From NCBI RefSeq assembly GCF_000378125.1, contig NZ_KB899242.1:496001-560000 (forward strand): a DNA stretch of 64,000 bases. The letters run 5' to 3'. The notes beneath the pieces are model-generated. The model made no database searches. It was given only the letters and a program-made list of their open reading frames with translations, and was not told the DNA's origin. This DNA comes from Rudaea cellulosilytica DSM 22992. Its GTDB lineage: Bacteria > Pseudomonadota > Gammaproteobacteria > Xanthomonadales > Rhodanobacteraceae. Within the stretch, counting starts at the first letter, position 1. Each line of letters opens with the position of its first letter. This document shows, in pieces, positions 62,390 to 64,000 of the stretch. Both the position numbers and the translations under genes were made by a program.

Positions 62390-62619
62390 GGCACTCTCCT
62401 AACCCCTGCATGGTCGATGGTAGTGCGCAGACGTGTACGGTCGCTGAAAAACCCGGCGCACCGACGATTGATTTCCGTGCAAAAAACAGGCACGCGAAAT
62501 GCTCGCACACACCGCACGGACACGACCCGGTCCCGTCGCCTCCATGGCGAATGGCACCCCCGCCACGCGCTGCGATACACCTATACTTGCCCGCCACTAT
62601 CAATGGGGAGACAAAAGAA

Positions 62620-63927
62620 ATGAAGCACCGTATCGCGTCGCTTGCCGCAGGCTTGCTGCTCGCCCTGTCCGCGCACGCGCAGGCACCCGCTGCCGCGCCT
62701 GCACCGAAGCCGCTCGTGCTCAAGGCCGCACACCTGTTCGACGGACGCAGCGGCACACTGGTCTCGCCGGGCACCGTCGTCATCCAGGGTGAGCGCATCA
62801 CCGCGATCGGCGCCAATGCGGCGATCCCGGCCGATGCCAAGGTGATCGATCTCGGTGATGCGACCTTGCTGCCCGGTTTCATCGACGCGCACACGCACAT
62901 CGCTTCCGACCACAACGACAATTGGGCGCAGGGTTTCTACGAGGACATGCTGCGTTTTCCGGTCGAGCAGTCGTTCCACGCCGAGCGCAACGCGCGCGCG
63001 ACACTGCGCGCGGGCGTGACCACGGTGCGCGAGGTCGGCGCCGCCGATTTCGTCGACGTCGCGCTGCGCAACGCGATCAACCAGCATCTGGCCGAAGGCC
63101 CGACCATGCTCGTCGCCGCGCATGCGATCGGCTCCACGGGTGGCCACTGCGACGGCTCGCCGATCCCGCCCGATCGTATGAAAGAACCCGGTCCGCTCGA
63201 AGGCGTGTGCAACGGCCCCGAATCGTGCCGCCAGGCGGTGCGCGAACAGATGAAGTTCGGCGCCGACGTGATCAAGATCTGTGCCTCGGGTGGCGTACTT
63301 TCTGAGGCCGATCCGGTCGACGTGCCACAGCTCACGCCCGACGAACTGAAGGCGATCATGTCCGAAGCGCATGCCTGGCGGCGCAAGGTCGCCGCACACT
63401 GCCATGGCGATCTCGCCGCCAAGCTCGCGATCGAAGCGGGCGTCGATTCGATCGAACACGGCAGCTTTCTCAAGCCCGACACGCTGCAACTGATGAAGCA
63501 GAAAGGTGTTTACCTCACGCCGACGCGCATGACCCAGGAATGGGTGCTGGCCAAGGCCGACACGTATCCGCCGAAGATCGCCGCCAAGGCGCGCGCCGCG
63601 GCGACCGCGCATTCGGAAATGATGAAGAACGCACTCAAGATCGGCGTGCTGATGGCATTCGGCACCGATGCCGCGGTCTATCCACACGGCAAGAATGCCG
63701 AGGAATTCGGCGACCTCGTCGCCCTCGGCATGGCGCCCGCCGCGGCGCTGATGACGAGCAGCATAGGTTCGGCCAAATTGCTCGGCATCGACGCCGACAC
63801 CGGCACGCTCGAAGCAGGCAAGTACGCTGACGTCGTCGCCGTGCCCGGCGACGTTCTGAAGAACATCCGCGCCACGGAAAAACCGCTGCTCGTGGTCAAG
63901 CACGGCCAGACGGTGCGTATGGACTGA
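62620..63927 (+). CDS. Exported metal-dependent amidohydrolase (imidazolonepropionase/prolidase-like)
   Basis: 435 aa. GGGGAG lies 9 nt before the ATG; MKHRIASLAAGLLLALSAHA is a signal peptide. The metal site reads DAHTHI (HxH), DVIKICASGG (carboxylated Lys), AAHCHG, SIEHGS and FGTDAAVYPHG (final Asp), the binuclear amidohydrolase pattern. Close relatives hydrolyse dipeptides, especially Xaa-Pro or Xaa-Arg/Lys, which would fit the peptidase-rich neighbourhood. The frame extends upstream, but the signal peptide and ribosome-binding site fix the start. The 73 bp after it, to the window end, show nothing identifiable. Confidence 0.93.
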   Translation: MKHRIASLAAGLLLALSAHAQAPAAAPAPKPLVLKAAHLFDGRSGTLVSPGTVVIQGERITAIGANAAIPADAKVIDLGDATLLPGFIDAHTHIASDHNDNWAQGFYEDMLRFPVEQSFHAERNARATLRAGVTTVREVGAADFVDVALRNAINQHLAEGPTMLVAAHAIGSTGGHCDGSPIPPDRMKEPGPLEGVCNGPESCRQAVREQMKFGADVIKICASGGVLSEADPVDVPQLTPDELKAIMSEAHAWRRKVAAHCHGDLAAKLAIEAGVDSIEHGSFLKPDTLQLMKQKGVYLTPTRMTQEWVLAKADTYPPKIAAKARAAATAHSEMMKNALKIGVLMAFGTDAAVYPHGKNAEEFGDLVALGMAPAAALMTSSIGSAKLLGIDADTGTLEAGKYADVVAVPGDVLKNIRATEKPLLVVKHGQTVRMD

Positions 63928-64000
63928 TTCGCTGGGCGATGTCGATTTCGCACTTGCTCGCTCGTCGCTTGGTCAAAGGGAGCGTCGTCGCACCAGCGCG

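Overview
The window is GC-rich, densely coded DNA from a Gram-negative, aerobic, scavenging gammaproteobacterium, most likely in Xanthomonadales (Rhodanobacteraceae or a relative). The reasons are the gammaproteobacterial gene order thrS-infC-rpmI-rplT-pheS-pheT, an IF-3 N-terminus of xanthomonad type, TonB-dependent receptors, Tat-exported and lipobox proteins, and many secreted peptidases. The lineage is inferred from these features, not from a search. No tRNA, rRNA, CRISPR array, prophage or transposase gene was seen.

Layout. Positions 1-5112 (minus strand) hold the translation operon thrS-infC-rpmI-rplT-pheS-pheT, with pheT cut by the window edge. infC appears to start at a non-canonical AUA codon, and candidate attenuators precede thrS and pheS. 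Positions 5368-7149 hold a secreted collagen-like protein behind an apparent CRP/Clp class II promoter. Positions 7216-28005 are a myo-inositol regulon: iolR-iolG (minus), iolC-iolD-iolB (plus), a six-gene minus operon (sugar-binding protein, two permeases, ATPase, iolE, iolX-like), a GH38-type DUF5054 glycosidase (plus), and a plus operon of TonB receptor, Ca2+-dependent PI-PLC and PHP-domain hydrolase. Three promoter regions carry the same composite operator: two 18-bp palindromes exactly 29 bp apart, one of which supplies the -35 hexamer. This ties the lipase, receptor and glycosidase to inositol catabolism. I infer a pathway for scavenging glycosylated or phosphorylated inositol, for example from phosphatidylinositol lipids: outer-membrane capture, headgroup release, dephosphorylation, ABC uptake, cytoplasmic deglycosylation, then IolG/E/D/B/C catabolism. 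iolA is not in the window.

Positions 28055-34271 hold an AraC-type regulator, a beta-helix lipoprotein paired with an SO2930-type diheme cytochrome c, and a second TonB receptor. Positions 34282-41935 (minus) are a MoxR/DUF58/BatA/DUF4175/DUF4159 operon. Positions 42005-46374 (minus) hold a Tat-exported TldD with two tandem PmbA/TldE paralogues. The rest (46524-63927) is mainly peptide and stress metabolism: M14, M20 and M28 peptidases, an amidohydrolase, N-formylglutamate amidohydrolase, OsmC/GNAT, a VOC protein, an SMR-like pair with a DegT aminotransferase, a sterol desaturase-like protein, a MASE2-GGDEF diguanylate cyclase and a glycine-zipper lipoprotein. A 267-bp inverted-repeat element lies at 57507-57773.

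Other regulatory structure: a small intergenic repeat family (TTCTC next to a variable inverted repeat) occurs in several gaps of the translation operon and once before the second TonB receptor. Several intrinsic terminators are clear.
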